Positions 47,978 to 56,137 are shown, numbered from the stretch's first letter. The stretch: 64,000 nt of DNA from CAYILR01 sp964364175 (GCA_964364175.1 CAYILR010000018.1:12774-76773), one strand, 5' to 3'. Notes: generated from the sequence alone by a model not told the origin. A program made the numbers and translations.

Positions 47978-49114
47978 ATGCTCCCGTGGTTTAAGGGACC
48001 TACGATCGAGTTTTATTTGTGGTTCCAGGCACAGGTGTATTCTGTGGCGTCCCCATGCCCGGACGTGATCGCTCTATGCGGGTACAGGGCGATCGTTGCG
48101 ATGGACATGCAAAAATCATGGGGCCGGAAACGGTTTGCACAGCACTGCGGGCTGTCTGATTACAAAGCTCGGCAGGTTATCGCCGATGACGACGATCAAC
48201 CACAGGCATCCACGACCCCCCCCACCCACCCCACCACGGACCTACCACGGACCTACCACGAGCATCCAACGACTTCGCTTCACAGCGCGGTTTCTGAGCA
48301 GTTGATTTCACATATGGCGGAGAGCACAACAACCACGGACCTACCACGGACCTACCACGAGCATCCACTCGCGCGCGCGCGTTCTGAGAGATCTAAGATC
48401 TTAGATTTAGATCCAGAAGAAGATCCAGATAGAGATCAGAAGAAGATCCAGAAAGAACAACCCCCTAACCCCCTTCAGGGGGAAGCCGGGACAAGCCCGG
48501 CGATGGTGGTGCCTGTAGAAGTTCAAGCAACACTTGTTGCTGTTCCTGGTGTACCAGCGAAAGAGCCCAGGCCGAAACGGGGAAGCCAGAAGGCAGCACC
48601 TACAGACAAAATCCCGGACATACTCTCGAGCCTGTCCGGCCATGTTGACGTCGGGATGTGGGTGAAGGTCTTCGAGACGGTCAAGGCTTCATCAAAACCG
48701 TTCATCCTCGAAATCGTGGAGGTCTGGGATGCCTACCGACTGGTGTTTCCCCTGCGGCGAATCCTGGACCACAAGGGCGCGGACAAGATCGCGGATGCCC
48801 TGCGTCTTGGCTACTCCGTTGACGACCTGAAAGACGTTCCCGGAGGGGCGAAGCTTTCGACGTTTCACATGGGCACAAACGACAGTGGGAAAACCTACGT
48901 GGATCCAGAAACTCTCTACCGAGACGCGAAGGCGATCGACGGCCACGTCAGACGACTGCGGGAAGGGCCAGAAAAGCCAATGGCCAGGCCGCAAACAGGG
49001 CACAACGACTACGGAGGGAAATCCCGCCCCTCAACCCGCGACTCCTACGGGGGCCATCAGGACGCGATGACCGCCGACGACTACCGTAAAATTCTTCGAG
49101 GGGGTGGGTCATGA
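47978..49114 (+). CDS. Probable replication initiator with origin inside gene
   Basis: ATG 47978 follows GGGAGGCATGAG. The N-terminal ~70 residues (IEFYLWFQAQVYSV, GRKRFAQHCGLSDYKARQVI) look like a winged HTH. A low-complexity middle holds TDLPRTYHEHP twice, coded by 36-bp direct repeats. The C-terminal ~180 residues are helical (GADKIADALRLGYSVDDLKD) and end AMTADDYRKILRGGGS, like the loader-binding end of DnaD/O-type proteins. The gene lies just before the DnaC-like loader and DnaB-like helicase, the order of lambda O-P. Family identity is inferred from layout. Confidence 0.65.
   Translation: MLPWFKGPTIEFYLWFQAQVYSVASPCPDVIALCGYRAIVAMDMQKSWGRKRFAQHCGLSDYKARQVIADDDDQPQASTTPPTHPTTDLPRTYHEHPTTSLHSAVSEQLISHMAESTTTTDLPRTYHEHPLARARSERSKILDLDPEEDPDRDQKKIQKEQPPNPLQGEAGTSPAMVVPVEVQATLVAVPGVPAKEPRPKRGSQKAAPTDKIPDILSSLSGHVDVGMWVKVFETVKASSKPFILEIVEVWDAYRLVFPLRRILDHKGADKIADALRLGYSVDDLKDVPGGAKLSTFHMGTNDSGKTYVDPETLYRDAKAIDGHVRRLREGPEKPMARPQTGHNDYGGKSRPSTRDSYGGHQDAMTADDYRKILRGGGS
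48233..48448. other. Candidate replication origin: iterons, palindrome, GATC cluster
   Basis: Two clusters, 48233-48265 and 48332-48364, each hold three 11-bp units (ACCACGGACCT twice, then ACCACGAGCAT), 99 bp apart. A perfect 16-bp palindrome ATCTAAGATCTTAGAT is at 48391-48406. From 48390 to 48448 an AT-richer stretch carries six GATC sites and AGATCCAGA repeats. Iterons plus an easily melted tract inside an initiator gene match lambda ori layout. Function is inferred. Confidence 0.6.
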
Positions 49115-49893
49115 ACTGCCAGCGATGCGGAAGCGAAATCGAGGAAATCGAGCAGATCCGATTGAAGCCGGCATGGCAGGGCGGTGGACGCGAGACGGTC
49201 AAACGGGCCCTGCCCTGTGAGACATGCGCCAAGCGAAGCGAGGAAGAGACATCCAGGATCATGCAAGATCGGAAGATCCGGAACTGGCGGCTCGACTCCG
49301 GTATCCCTGAAAACGTCTGGGACATGTCCCTTGACCGTGACGTGTGGGCCAAGCGAAAGCTCCGGATCGACCAGTGCAACGAAGAGGCGTTCGACGTGCT
49401 CAAGGTCTGGGTGGAGACCGCGAACGCCGGCGCGCTCATCTGGGGCAAGCAGGGGCGCGGGAAAAGCACCCTCGCCATCAGTGCCGGCCTCGACTGTTTG
49501 CGACGTAGCCAGGAGGTGCTTTTCATCTCGGAAGTGGACCTGATCGATAGCTACCGGAACCGCTCGGAAGCCAACCAGGGGCTGGTTCGTCGGGCGATGG
49601 ATGTGGAGGTGCTGATCCTCGACAACGTGGGGCGGCACGAAATCACGCGCGGGACTGCCTACCTCAAAGAGCTCTATTTCGACCTGCTTGACCGTCGGCT
49701 GCCGATCCTGGGTGATCCGCTCAAGACGCTGGTGACCTCGCAGCACGATGCCCCGTCGCTCTCGGAATGGTGCAGCGATGGCGCGATGGCGTCCCGGCTT
49801 TTGAGCATCATCCAGGGTAACGAACTCGAAATTACCGGGGATGATCGCCGTCATGGCCTTTGGCTCCGCCAACACCCGAAGGGCGGTGCCTGA
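49111..49893 (+). CDS. DnaC-like helicase loader (260 aa)
   Basis: The N-terminus has two Cys pairs, CQRCG and CETCAKR, which should bind zinc. An AAA+ core follows: Walker A GKQGRGKST (residues 112-120), Walker B VLILDNVG with Asp171, sensor TSQHD and an arginine near SRLL. It loads DnaB-type helicase at the origin. It overlaps the initiator stop by ATGA and is followed directly by the helicase gene. Confidence 0.8.
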   Translation: MNCQRCGSEIEEIEQIRLKPAWQGGGRETVKRALPCETCAKRSEEETSRIMQDRKIRNWRLDSGIPENVWDMSLDRDVWAKRKLRIDQCNEEAFDVLKVWVETANAGALIWGKQGRGKSTLAISAGLDCLRRSQEVLFISEVDLIDSYRNRSEANQGLVRRAMDVEVLILDNVGRHEITRGTAYLKELYFDLLDRRLPILGDPLKTLVTSQHDAPSLSEWCSDGAMASRLLSIIQGNELEITGDDRRHGLWLRQHPKGGA

Positions 49894-51305
49894 TGGCACG
49901 AAAACGGGAGGGGGTGGTATCTCGCCACGACCTGGACGCAGAACGAGCTGTGCTGGCCGGCATCCGTGGCGACCCGGCGATGATGGACCCGGTGCTCGAG
50001 GTGATCTCCGCGCTGGACTTTTACCGGGAGGCGCACCGGACGATCTTCAAGGCGATGGTCGACCTGCACAAGTCGGGCGAATCGGTTGACCTGGTGACCA
50101 TCGTTTCGCGGCTGTCGACGCTGGGGCAGATTGAGGAGGTTGGCGGTGTCGCGGCGCTTGCGGGTCTCCATTCCCCATCTGTCGCAGGCATCTTGTCTCA
50201 CGCCAAGATCGTTGCGGACTGCGCACAGTCGCGGCGGGTGCTCGAGCTGGCTCAGGACCTGGCAGAGGCGACGCTCGAGGCAACACCCGCGGACATCCAC
50301 GAGGCGGCGACGAAGCTGGCCAGGGAGGCCGAACCGCGGCGGGTGAAACGGTCGGATGTTTCCGCTGCCGATCTGATCCAGCGCTACGCGGACCGGTACG
50401 ACCGGCCGGATCTTGAGCCGACACGACCCCCGATCGCAACGCCGTGGGAACCTCTCACCAAGATCCTCAACGGCGGGTGGACGGGCGGGAGACGGCCCTA
50501 CTACCTCGGCGCGCGGCGGAAGGTCGGCAAAACCAGCGCGGCGATCGAGGTGGCTGTGGACGCGGCGACAACGCAGGGTGCGAACGTGGTCATGTTCGAG
50601 ATGGAGCTCGACATGGACGAACTCATGGCGCGCATGGTGGCCAGTTACGCGGAGGTGCCGCTACAGACCATCCAGAGGCGCCAGATGGACGCCTGGCAAG
50701 AACAGCACTACGTGAAGGCGCTCGAGCACTGCTACACGGACCGGTTGAGGATCGACGCTTCCCGGTTCGATCGTCACGACGGCCGGATGGACCGCGTCAA
50801 GGGCAGCCGAACGATCGAGGGCATTCGCAGGACGCTGCAACGAATTCGAGCCGACCGTGACGTGAGCCTCGTTGTTGTCGATCACCTCCAGCGCATCGAG
50901 CCACCGTTTCCATGCCCGATCTTCGAGCGAGTTAGCCAGGCATCTCAGGGGATCGCGGAACTGGCCCAGGAGACGGGGATCCCGTTCGTGGTCATGATCC
51001 AGCTCAACGACGGCGACGGCGCTCCGACGATGGACGATGTGCGTGGCTCAAAGGAAATCAACAACGACTGCGAGGCGCTGATCCTATTGGACCGTCCACC
51101 GATTCGACGATCGGAACGCGAGCAGGCACGGCTGAGCGACAGCGAAAAGGAAGAGGCCGACATCACCGTGGCCCTCCACGGGTCCGGCTCCACTGGCACG
51201 ATCCCGATGCGCTACGTGGGCTCGTATATGCGATGGTACCAGGCCGAGGCGCGAGAGGAGCCCTCATGGTTCGGCAGCACGTCAGCGGAGGTGAACGATG
51301 AGTGA
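49893..51305 (+). CDS. DnaB-like replicative helicase (470 aa)
   Basis: ATG 49893 overlaps the loader stop. The N-terminal domain has DLDAERAVLAGIRGDPAMMD, typical of DnaB. The RecA-type motor shows GARRKVGKTS (206-215, Walker A), MFEMELDMDELMARMVASYA, VVVDHLQRIEP (Walker B) and QLNDGDGAPTMDDVRGSKEI, then NNDCEALILLDRP. It unwinds DNA at the fork as a hexamer. Codon and base use match the neighbours. Confidence 0.9.
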   Translation: MARKREGVVSRHDLDAERAVLAGIRGDPAMMDPVLEVISALDFYREAHRTIFKAMVDLHKSGESVDLVTIVSRLSTLGQIEEVGGVAALAGLHSPSVAGILSHAKIVADCAQSRRVLELAQDLAEATLEATPADIHEAATKLAREAEPRRVKRSDVSAADLIQRYADRYDRPDLEPTRPPIATPWEPLTKILNGGWTGGRRPYYLGARRKVGKTSAAIEVAVDAATTQGANVVMFEMELDMDELMARMVASYAEVPLQTIQRRQMDAWQEQHYVKALEHCYTDRLRIDASRFDRHDGRMDRVKGSRTIEGIRRTLQRIRADRDVSLVVVDHLQRIEPPFPCPIFERVSQASQGIAELAQETGIPFVVMIQLNDGDGAPTMDDVRGSKEINNDCEALILLDRPPIRRSEREQARLSDSEKEEADITVALHGSGSTGTIPMRYVGSYMRWYQAEAREEPSWFGSTSAEVNDE

Positions 51306-51606
51306 CCTGACACGACTGCTCACGGTCTTTGGTGAGCTCGAGCGCGAGATGGCGTCCATGGAGCGGGTGAGACACGGCGGGTTGGTGCCAGCGCACTGGC
51401 CCAACCAATTTGGTCCGGCGATTAATCCAGAGTGGGAGGATGTTTGGGATGAGTTGCGGAAACGGAGGATCGAGGCTACCGCCGAGCCTGTTGCAGCAGT
51501 TACGGCGGCGACGGGAGGTGATGCTGACGGCATTCGAGAGGATGGCGAGCGGGCACAAACAAGGGGCGGCGACGGTGGCAATCAGGCTACTGCTCGCGGC
51601 CGTTGA
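51298..51606 (+). CDS. Small unknown protein after helicase (102 aa)
   Basis: It overlaps the helicase stop by eight bases. The first 60 residues (TRLLTVFGELEREMASMERV; HWPNQFGPAINPEWEDVWDE) look well coded; the Gly/Ala-rich rest overlaps another frame. No family is recognised. It may support helicase function by coupling only. Confidence 0.5.
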   Translation: MSDLTRLLTVFGELEREMASMERVRHGGLVPAHWPNQFGPAINPEWEDVWDELRKRRIEATAEPVAAVTAATGGDADGIREDGERAQTRGGDGGNQATARGR

Positions 51607-51688
51607 AGCGGACCGGGTGAGCCCGGAAACAGCCGCCATAGCTCGCGTTGTGCGGGCGTGGCTTGACAAAGAGGAGGGTACGAAGTGA
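51449..51688 (+). CDS. Small helical protein, overlapping frame (79 aa)
   Basis: ATG 51449 has GGGAGGATGTTTGGG upstream and lies within the previous gene in another frame. The product is a good helical protein (VMLTAFERMASGHKQGAATV; AAIARVVRAWLDKEE). Either this or the end of the preceding frame is coding; both may be translated. Confidence 0.45.
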   Translation: MSCGNGGSRLPPSLLQQLRRRREVMLTAFERMASGHKQGAATVAIRLLLAAVEADRVSPETAAIARVVRAWLDKEEGTK

Positions 51689-53106
51689 GTGAAGTTAAAC
51701 GGGAGACACGGAAGCTGGTTCACGTCCTGGACGAAGACGAGAAAGAGGCCTACCGGGCCGAATCCTCGCAACTTGAGGGCGCGCTGTGGTCGGTGAAGCG
51801 ACGCGCCAAGCGCCTGTTGCTCGAAATAAACGGCCTCCAGCTCGACAGGGAGGGCCTCGTCTTTGCCCGCCGGTTCGGGCTGATGGAGACCGACGAAGTT
51901 GACGAGTGGGGCGGCTACCGGCTTGAGGAGGTGAAGGAACCGGGTAAGGTCGACACGGAGCTTCTGGACGTGACCTGCGAGGTTGAGGAGCGAAAGGAGC
52001 TTCGCTCGAGCGTGATGAACCGGAAGAAGGTGGCTGAAGACCGGCTCGTTGAGCTCTCTCAGGCTCTTCGCGCTGGCAAAGAGGAGCGCGAGGTCGAATG
52101 CGAGTGGCGACCACGGTTCGGCGAAAACCGCGCTGAGCTCATCCGGCTGGACACCTACGAGCGCTTGGAGTCGAGACCGCTCAACGACGAGGAACGGCAG
52201 CAGGCCTTCGAGTGGGAGAAGGAGCACCGGGCGATGGCGATGTGCCCGATCTGCCCGCTCAGCGTCGGTGTGACGGCAGGGAAGCTGGACGATCACAAAC
52301 TGGGCACGAGCTTCTGCCTGGGTGGGGGGCTCACGACTCAGCAGGCGGCGGCGATGGGCGGGCGGCTGGCGGAATTCGAAAAGCTGCCCGATACCGACGT
52401 GCTCGATGCCATTCGGCTGGAGGTCGTTGCGGCCACCTACGAGCCAGGCCGAGCGGCCATTGTAGGCAGCACGCTTCAGCCCTCCAACGACGAAACGGAG
52501 GCCGACGCGGGTGATGGCGAGGGGGACGGATCGATCGGCGATTCTAGGGCCGATGACGGGCTCGAGGATGGCGTGGCTGATGACCCGTTTTTCGAGGCTG
52601 AGATGGCGGCAGGCTTTCAGGATCCGAGCGACACTGAGGAGATCGTTTGCCCGGTATGCGAGCTGTTGGCCGAGGTCGAAACGGGCGTGAAGCCGTGGCC
52701 CTCGCTGGCAGATCACACCGGCATTGCCGAGATGAGCCCGTGCGTCACTTCGGGGCTGTCCGAAGCACAGGCGTCAACCGTGGCGATGTTCTGGGCTGCT
52801 GCCGGTAAGCCGCTCGACACCGCGTCCCTGGACGAACTCAAGCAGGCGGCGATCGACGGGGTGCCTTATAGCCAGCCCATCACGCAGCCCGTTGAGGAGT
52901 CCTTCGACCCGGCGACGGAGCTCAAGCGGCTACTGGACGAGATGAAGATGGCCGTCGGGGACCTCTACCCGGCCGACGCTAAGAACCTCATGAAGGCGGC
53001 CGGCCCCTATGCGGAGGACATCCGGATCCATCTGCTCGAGGACCAGATTGGGGTGGATCTGAAAGCGACCACCCGCCGAACGCTCGACAAATACCGGGCC
53101 AAGTGA
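51685..53106 (+). CDS. Unknown protein with two Cys-pair modules (473 aa)
   Basis: GTG 51685 overlaps the previous stop. The N-terminal ~170 residues are a charged helical region (AYRAESSQLEGALWSVKRRA). Two similar modules follow: CPICPLSVGVTAGKLDDHKL, then FCLGGGLTTQQA, and CPVCELLAEVETGVKP with its CVTSGLSEAQAS. Each pairs a CPxC with a His and a later Cys, so each may bind zinc; the duplication is visible by eye. An acidic linker (ADAGDGEGDGS) separates them. No family is recognised. Confidence 0.6.
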   Translation: MSEVKRETRKLVHVLDEDEKEAYRAESSQLEGALWSVKRRAKRLLLEINGLQLDREGLVFARRFGLMETDEVDEWGGYRLEEVKEPGKVDTELLDVTCEVEERKELRSSVMNRKKVAEDRLVELSQALRAGKEEREVECEWRPRFGENRAELIRLDTYERLESRPLNDEERQQAFEWEKEHRAMAMCPICPLSVGVTAGKLDDHKLGTSFCLGGGLTTQQAAAMGGRLAEFEKLPDTDVLDAIRLEVVAATYEPGRAAIVGSTLQPSNDETEADAGDGEGDGSIGDSRADDGLEDGVADDPFFEAEMAAGFQDPSDTEEIVCPVCELLAEVETGVKPWPSLADHTGIAEMSPCVTSGLSEAQASTVAMFWAAAGKPLDTASLDELKQAAIDGVPYSQPITQPVEESFDPATELKRLLDEMKMAVGDLYPADAKNLMKAAGPYAEDIRIHLLEDQIGVDLKATTRRTLDKYRAK

Positions 53107-53205
53107 ACATCGTTGATGAGACTTAGCGGGGTCTCGCGCGCGGACGCATAGCCGGGCTCTGTCACGAGGCGGACAACCGGCACCGCTTTTTTCTGTGAAT
53201 AAGTG

Positions 53206-53233
53206 TTGCGCATGCCTTAACCTGTGCTATGCT
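53206..53233 (+). promoter_or_regulatory. Dispersed TAAGTGTTGCGC promoter, copy 5
   Basis: The 12-mer is at 53200-53211. -35 TTGCGC (53206-53211) and -10 TATGCT (53228-53233) have a 16-bp spacer; AACGGAGGCGAG then ATG 53252 follow. A T6 run at 53187-53192, after CCGG-type repeats, may end the upstream transcript just before it. Confidence 0.8.
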
Positions 53234-53251
53234 GGCGAAAACGGAGGCGAG

Positions 53252-53779
53252 ATGAACCCGACTGAATACCAGATTGCCGCTCACCGATTCGCCACATACC
53301 CACACTCAGACGCAATGGAATACCTCGCGCTCGGGCTGGCCGAAGAGGTCGGCGAAGTGTGCGGGAAGCTGAAACGACTGAAACGGGGTGAACAGGTTCT
53401 TGACTCCGCCATCATCCTCGAGCTGGGTGACGTCTGCTGGTACGTGTCGGAGATCTGCCGTCACATGGGATTCGACTGGGGCCGCATTGTGGCGATTGAG
53501 GACGCGAAAACGGGAGGGTGCCGCCCTCTGCCTATTTGGGTGCTCTACATGGATGAGGCGGCAGCCACCATATCGGCAGCGATGGTTACGGCCAGTGTGT
53601 CGGAAAAGCCGGTCTACATCGGCGCCATGAGCTCCGGAATTCAGGAAACGACCGGGGCCATAATCGGGTTCTGTGACGCGATGGGAGTCACGATCGATCA
53701 GGTGCTTGACGCGAACATCGAGAAACTCCAGGGCCGGATGGCAGCCGGGACTATCTGCGGATCGGGGGATTCGAGATAG
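53252..53779 (+). CDS. MazG-like nucleotide pyrophosphohydrolase (175 aa)
   Basis: ATG 53252 follows ACGGAGGCGAG. The family marks are ALGLAEEVGEVCGKLKR (EExxE at residues 31-35), ILELGDVCWYVSEICRHMGF (ExxD at 57-60) and the end ANIEKLQGRMAAGTICGSGD, which matches the NxxKLxxR...GTIxGxGDxR tail of phage MazG-like enzymes. They hydrolyse NTPs, dNTPs or ppGpp analogues. A 60-residue insert lies between the metal-binding helices and the tail. A strong terminator follows. Confidence 0.85.
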   Translation: MNPTEYQIAAHRFATYPHSDAMEYLALGLAEEVGEVCGKLKRLKRGEQVLDSAIILELGDVCWYVSEICRHMGFDWGRIVAIEDAKTGGCRPLPIWVLYMDEAAATISAAMVTASVSEKPVYIGAMSSGIQETTGAIIGFCDAMGVTIDQVLDANIEKLQGRMAAGTICGSGDSR

Positions 53780-53782
53780 ATC

Positions 53783-53850
53783 CCCTCCGCACCGTCCAGG
53801 CTAGCTACCCGGGCGGGTGCTCCAGTCCGCGGCACAGCGGAGGGATTTTT
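53783..53850 (+). terminator. Rho-independent terminator after MazG gene
   Basis: CCCTCCGC (53783-53790) pairs with GCGGAGGG (53837-53844), followed by ATTTTT (53845-53850). The 46-nt interior can form a second stem (GCACC with GGTGC). It is the clearest intrinsic terminator in the window and closes the unit of promoter copy 5 after a single gene. Confidence 0.75.
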
Positions 53851-53866
53851 ACAGCGGACACGAAGC

Positions 53867-54367
53867 ATGAGGACGATGCGAATGGATTACAAAAAGTTTG
53901 TACGTGATTGGATGTGGGATGGGGATGGTCGTGGCAGTGATGGCGAGCCATGGAGCCATATTCATGTACGCGAGATGATCGCGTGCGTGACAGCGTTCCA
54001 TGCGACAGTGGCCCCCTTCCCCCGTCCCGCCTCCGAGCTGACCCCCGAGCGCCTGGCAGCGTGGCCGGATTGGATGGCCGAGTTCAACATCGCAGGCAGA
54101 TCTCTGTGGCGCATGCGGTCCGGGCGATTCGTCGATCGGAATGCGGTCCGCGTCTACCCCATCCGCCCCGACCTCGCCCTCGGCCCCATCCCGGCCACGT
54201 GGGACGAAGTCGACGCCGCGGTGGCAAAGATGAAAGAGGCCACGCCCCACGATTGGCGCACCGACGGCGCCCACAGCAACGAGCATTGTGCCAGGTGCGG
54301 AGCGGTTAACGATGGCCCGGTCAGGCTTGATGGCGAGGGCTTCGAGCCGTGCATAGGAGGTGTGTGA
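53867..54367 (+). CDS. Unknown protein with C-terminal Cys motif (166 aa)
   Basis: ATGs at 53867, 53876 and 53882 are possible starts; MDYKKFVRDWMWDGDGRGSD from 53882 looks like the conserved beginning. The middle is helical and Trp-rich; the end has HCARCGAVNDGP, a likely half zinc site. No family is recognised. Confidence 0.5.
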   Translation: MRTMRMDYKKFVRDWMWDGDGRGSDGEPWSHIHVREMIACVTAFHATVAPFPRPASELTPERLAAWPDWMAEFNIAGRSLWRMRSGRFVDRNAVRVYPIRPDLALGPIPATWDEVDAAVAKMKEATPHDWRTDGAHSNEHCARCGAVNDGPVRLDGEGFEPCIGGV

Positions 54368-54936
54368 TGGACGTGAAATTCAACCTGAACGATCAGATGA
54401 CCGTCGAACTGACCGATCTCGGGAGGGCTCGACTTCTCGAATACAACGAAATGATGTTGAGACATTTTCCAGGCATGCGGTCTCGCTTTGCCGGAGACGA
54501 AACTCACCTGACCGATCAGGTGTGGGCTGTGTTCCAGTTCTTGAAATGGCGGTTCGCGACTGGTGCCGAACTGCCTGGGTCGTGCAACGTCGTGCTCCAC
54601 GACTGCCAGCCGTTGGCCCCAGATCCCCGCCTCCACGAGCTCGCCACCTGGCTCGAATCCCGCGGCGTCCCTGCGGACTACCCACTCGAACCTGGGCAGG
54701 ATGCGCCGTGGGGGTGGGTTGTGTTCGTTTCCAGGGGCTGTAGATGGGTTGTCGCGGGCAAGATAGTATCCCCAGAGGGGGAAATGAGCGAGCGGGCACA
54801 GCCTGCATGGGACCTGGCTAAAGCGACCTTCAGCGATGAGCGCAGCATCTCCGTAGATAGATGGGACCGCGCAACCCCGGAGCAGCGGGCGGAAGCGCTC
54901 AGGCTTGGCGAGCCGCTGACGTTGGGGGCGAAATGA
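54367..54936 (+). CDS. Unknown two-part protein (189 aa)
   Basis: ATG 54367 overlaps the previous stop and follows AGGAGGTGTG. The N-terminal 65 residues (FNLNDQMTVELTDLGRARLL; LTDQVWAVFQFLKW) match a short domain common in small phage proteins; it may be a winged-helix-like fold. The remaining part has an alternating helix and beta pattern. Role unknown. Confidence 0.55.
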   Translation: MDVKFNLNDQMTVELTDLGRARLLEYNEMMLRHFPGMRSRFAGDETHLTDQVWAVFQFLKWRFATGAELPGSCNVVLHDCQPLAPDPRLHELATWLESRGVPADYPLEPGQDAPWGWVVFVSRGCRWVVAGKIVSPEGEMSERAQPAWDLAKATFSDERSISVDRWDRATPEQRAEALRLGEPLTLGAK

Positions 54937-55010
54937 TCCAGACCTCTGCATTTGGTCGACTCGATCGGACCGCATCGGCGGTGCTGTTCGCGGGGATGAA
55001 TCGGATATAA
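54933..55010 (+). CDS. 25-residue frame before first HNH gene
   Basis: ATG 54933 overlaps the preceding stop (ATGA) after GGGGGCG. The frame encodes MIQTSAFGRLDRTASAVLFA then GMNRI. It could be a real small protein or a remnant. TATAAG at 55006-55011 inside its end may be the -10 of an HNH promoter. Confidence 0.25.
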   Translation: MIQTSAFGRLDRTASAVLFAGMNRI

Positions 55011-55040
55011 GATCGCAATAATACACGGAGGATAAGAGGA

Positions 55041-55538
55041 ATGGCACGGAAGTACAAGCGATTCGTAAAGGTGTGTAAAAACTGCAATGCTGAGTTTGAT
55101 AGCACTCACAAAGACGCGATATTTTGCTCAGTAAAATGCGCTCAAGCCAACAAACCACTGTCACCTGGCAACAGGTACAGATTTACTAAGGTTAACGGTA
55201 AAAATAGATTGCTACACCGTGTGGTTATGGAGCAGTCAATCGGGAGGAGCCTCAGTTCTGACGAAATTGTCCATCATAAGAACGGCAACAAAACAGACAA
55301 TAGACTGGATAATCTCGAGATAAAAACGGCACTAAGCCATAGTATTGAACACAACCAGAAACACGCGATTACAAAGGATTGTTTATGGTGTGGCAAAGAA
55401 TTCACGCCGCATAAGACAAAGCGAGCACGAGCGAAGACATGCAGTGAGACGTGTCGTCGAACTTTACAGGCGCAGACTCTGCGCAAAGCAAACGTCTGCC
55501 CCGACGTTGCCGAGGCACTCGTGAGGGCGAATGTATGA
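55041..55538 (+). CDS. HNH homing-type endonuclease 1 (165 aa)
   Basis: The order is a zinc knuckle (CKNCNAEFDSTHKDAIFCSV), an HNH core (LHRVVMEQSIGRSLSSDEIV, then HHKNGNKTDNRLDNLEI, with the His-His and Asn residues intact) and a second zinc knuckle (CLWCGKEF, CSETC). ACACGGAGGATAAGAGGA precedes the ATG. The gene is clearly AT-richer than its neighbours, a sign of recent arrival. It probably nicks or cuts near its own site; no intron is visible. Confidence 0.8.
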   Translation: MARKYKRFVKVCKNCNAEFDSTHKDAIFCSVKCAQANKPLSPGNRYRFTKVNGKNRLLHRVVMEQSIGRSLSSDEIVHHKNGNKTDNRLDNLEIKTALSHSIEHNQKHAITKDCLWCGKEFTPHKTKRARAKTCSETCRRTLQAQTLRKANVCPDVAEALVRANV

Positions 55539-55774
55539 AGGCGAACACGCACGCTGAGCACCGTCTCGGGTCGCTCCGGGACGTCTGGATCAACTCGAGA
55601 GAGCAGGGGACGCAGGCGAAAACCGCTTGCGGGCGGTGGGTGGACCTCTGGGATGACCCGGAGAAAAAGCGGTGGGTGTTCGATGAGCGGCCGTCGTGCC
55701 CGAAGTGCAGGATGGCTCTGGCGGTCGAGAAAGAGGAGGCACAGCCTTATGAACCGATTACCGACGAACGATGA
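55535..55774 (+). CDS. Small unknown protein with CPKC (79 aa)
   Basis: ATG 55535 overlaps the HNH stop. The product has AKTACGRWVDLWDDPEKKRW and RPSCPKCRMALA: a Cys then CxxC, likely one zinc site. Such zinc proteins are common near phage replication genes. Base use returns to GC-rich. Confidence 0.5.
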   Translation: MKANTHAEHRLGSLRDVWINSREQGTQAKTACGRWVDLWDDPEKKRWVFDERPSCPKCRMALAVEKEEAQPYEPITDER

Positions 55775-56081
55775 GGTCAGGGCGCAGAAGGGGAGATCGG
55801 CTGAGGGTGACCACCTCCGGGATCTGGCAAAATCCATCCAGAAGCGCGCGGAGATTGAAATAACCGAACTGCTCGAGCGGGCGAAAATAGAGGACGCTAA
55901 GACGCCTCGAAGCCATTGCACTTGCGGCGCTGAAATGCTGTCGTGGCCGGGGGTAGGACTCTCGAACTGGGGCGATTGGAAATGCTCCCGTTGCGCCGCG
56001 GCGTGGTGCCAGGATTGCGGGGCTCAGATCGGCCTGGCAGGGACGTGTGAAGCGTATGAGGAGACGAAGCGATGCGACTGA
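55749..56081 (+). CDS. Zinc-ribbon protein (110 aa)
   Basis: GAGGAGG lies ten bases before ATG 55749. A helical first half (IQKRAEIEITELLERAKIED) is followed by CTCGAEM, CSRCAAAWCQDCGAQ and a final Cys pair, enough for one or two zinc sites. It may bind nucleic acid or protein. Confidence 0.5.
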   Translation: MNRLPTNDEVRAQKGRSAEGDHLRDLAKSIQKRAEIEITELLERAKIEDAKTPRSHCTCGAEMLSWPGVGLSNWGDWKCSRCAAAWCQDCGAQIGLAGTCEAYEETKRCD

Positions 56082-56137
56082 TTGAGCCCGGACCGCAGAC
56101 GGAGCTGAAACGGGTGGTATTGGAGGGGGTGGGATGA
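56072..56137 (+). CDS. 21-residue coupled frame
   Basis: ATG 56072 follows GAGGAGACGAAGCG and overlaps the previous stop; its own TGA overlaps the next ATG at 56134. The peptide is MRLIEPGPQTELKRVVLEGV plus Gly. It most likely carries ribosomes from one gene to the next. Confidence 0.3.
   Translation: MRLIEPGPQTELKRVVLEGVG

Noticed and set aside
48233..48367. CRISPR-like repeats
   Set aside because: Only two 36-base copies, inside a coding frame and in frame with it, made of 11-bp tandem units; these are iterons or a coding duplication, not a CRISPR array. No cas gene is present.
48369..48382. Alternating GC run (CGCGCGCGCG) as a special structure
   Set aside because: A short run in a GC-rich coding region next to the candidate origin; by itself it carries no evidence of function.
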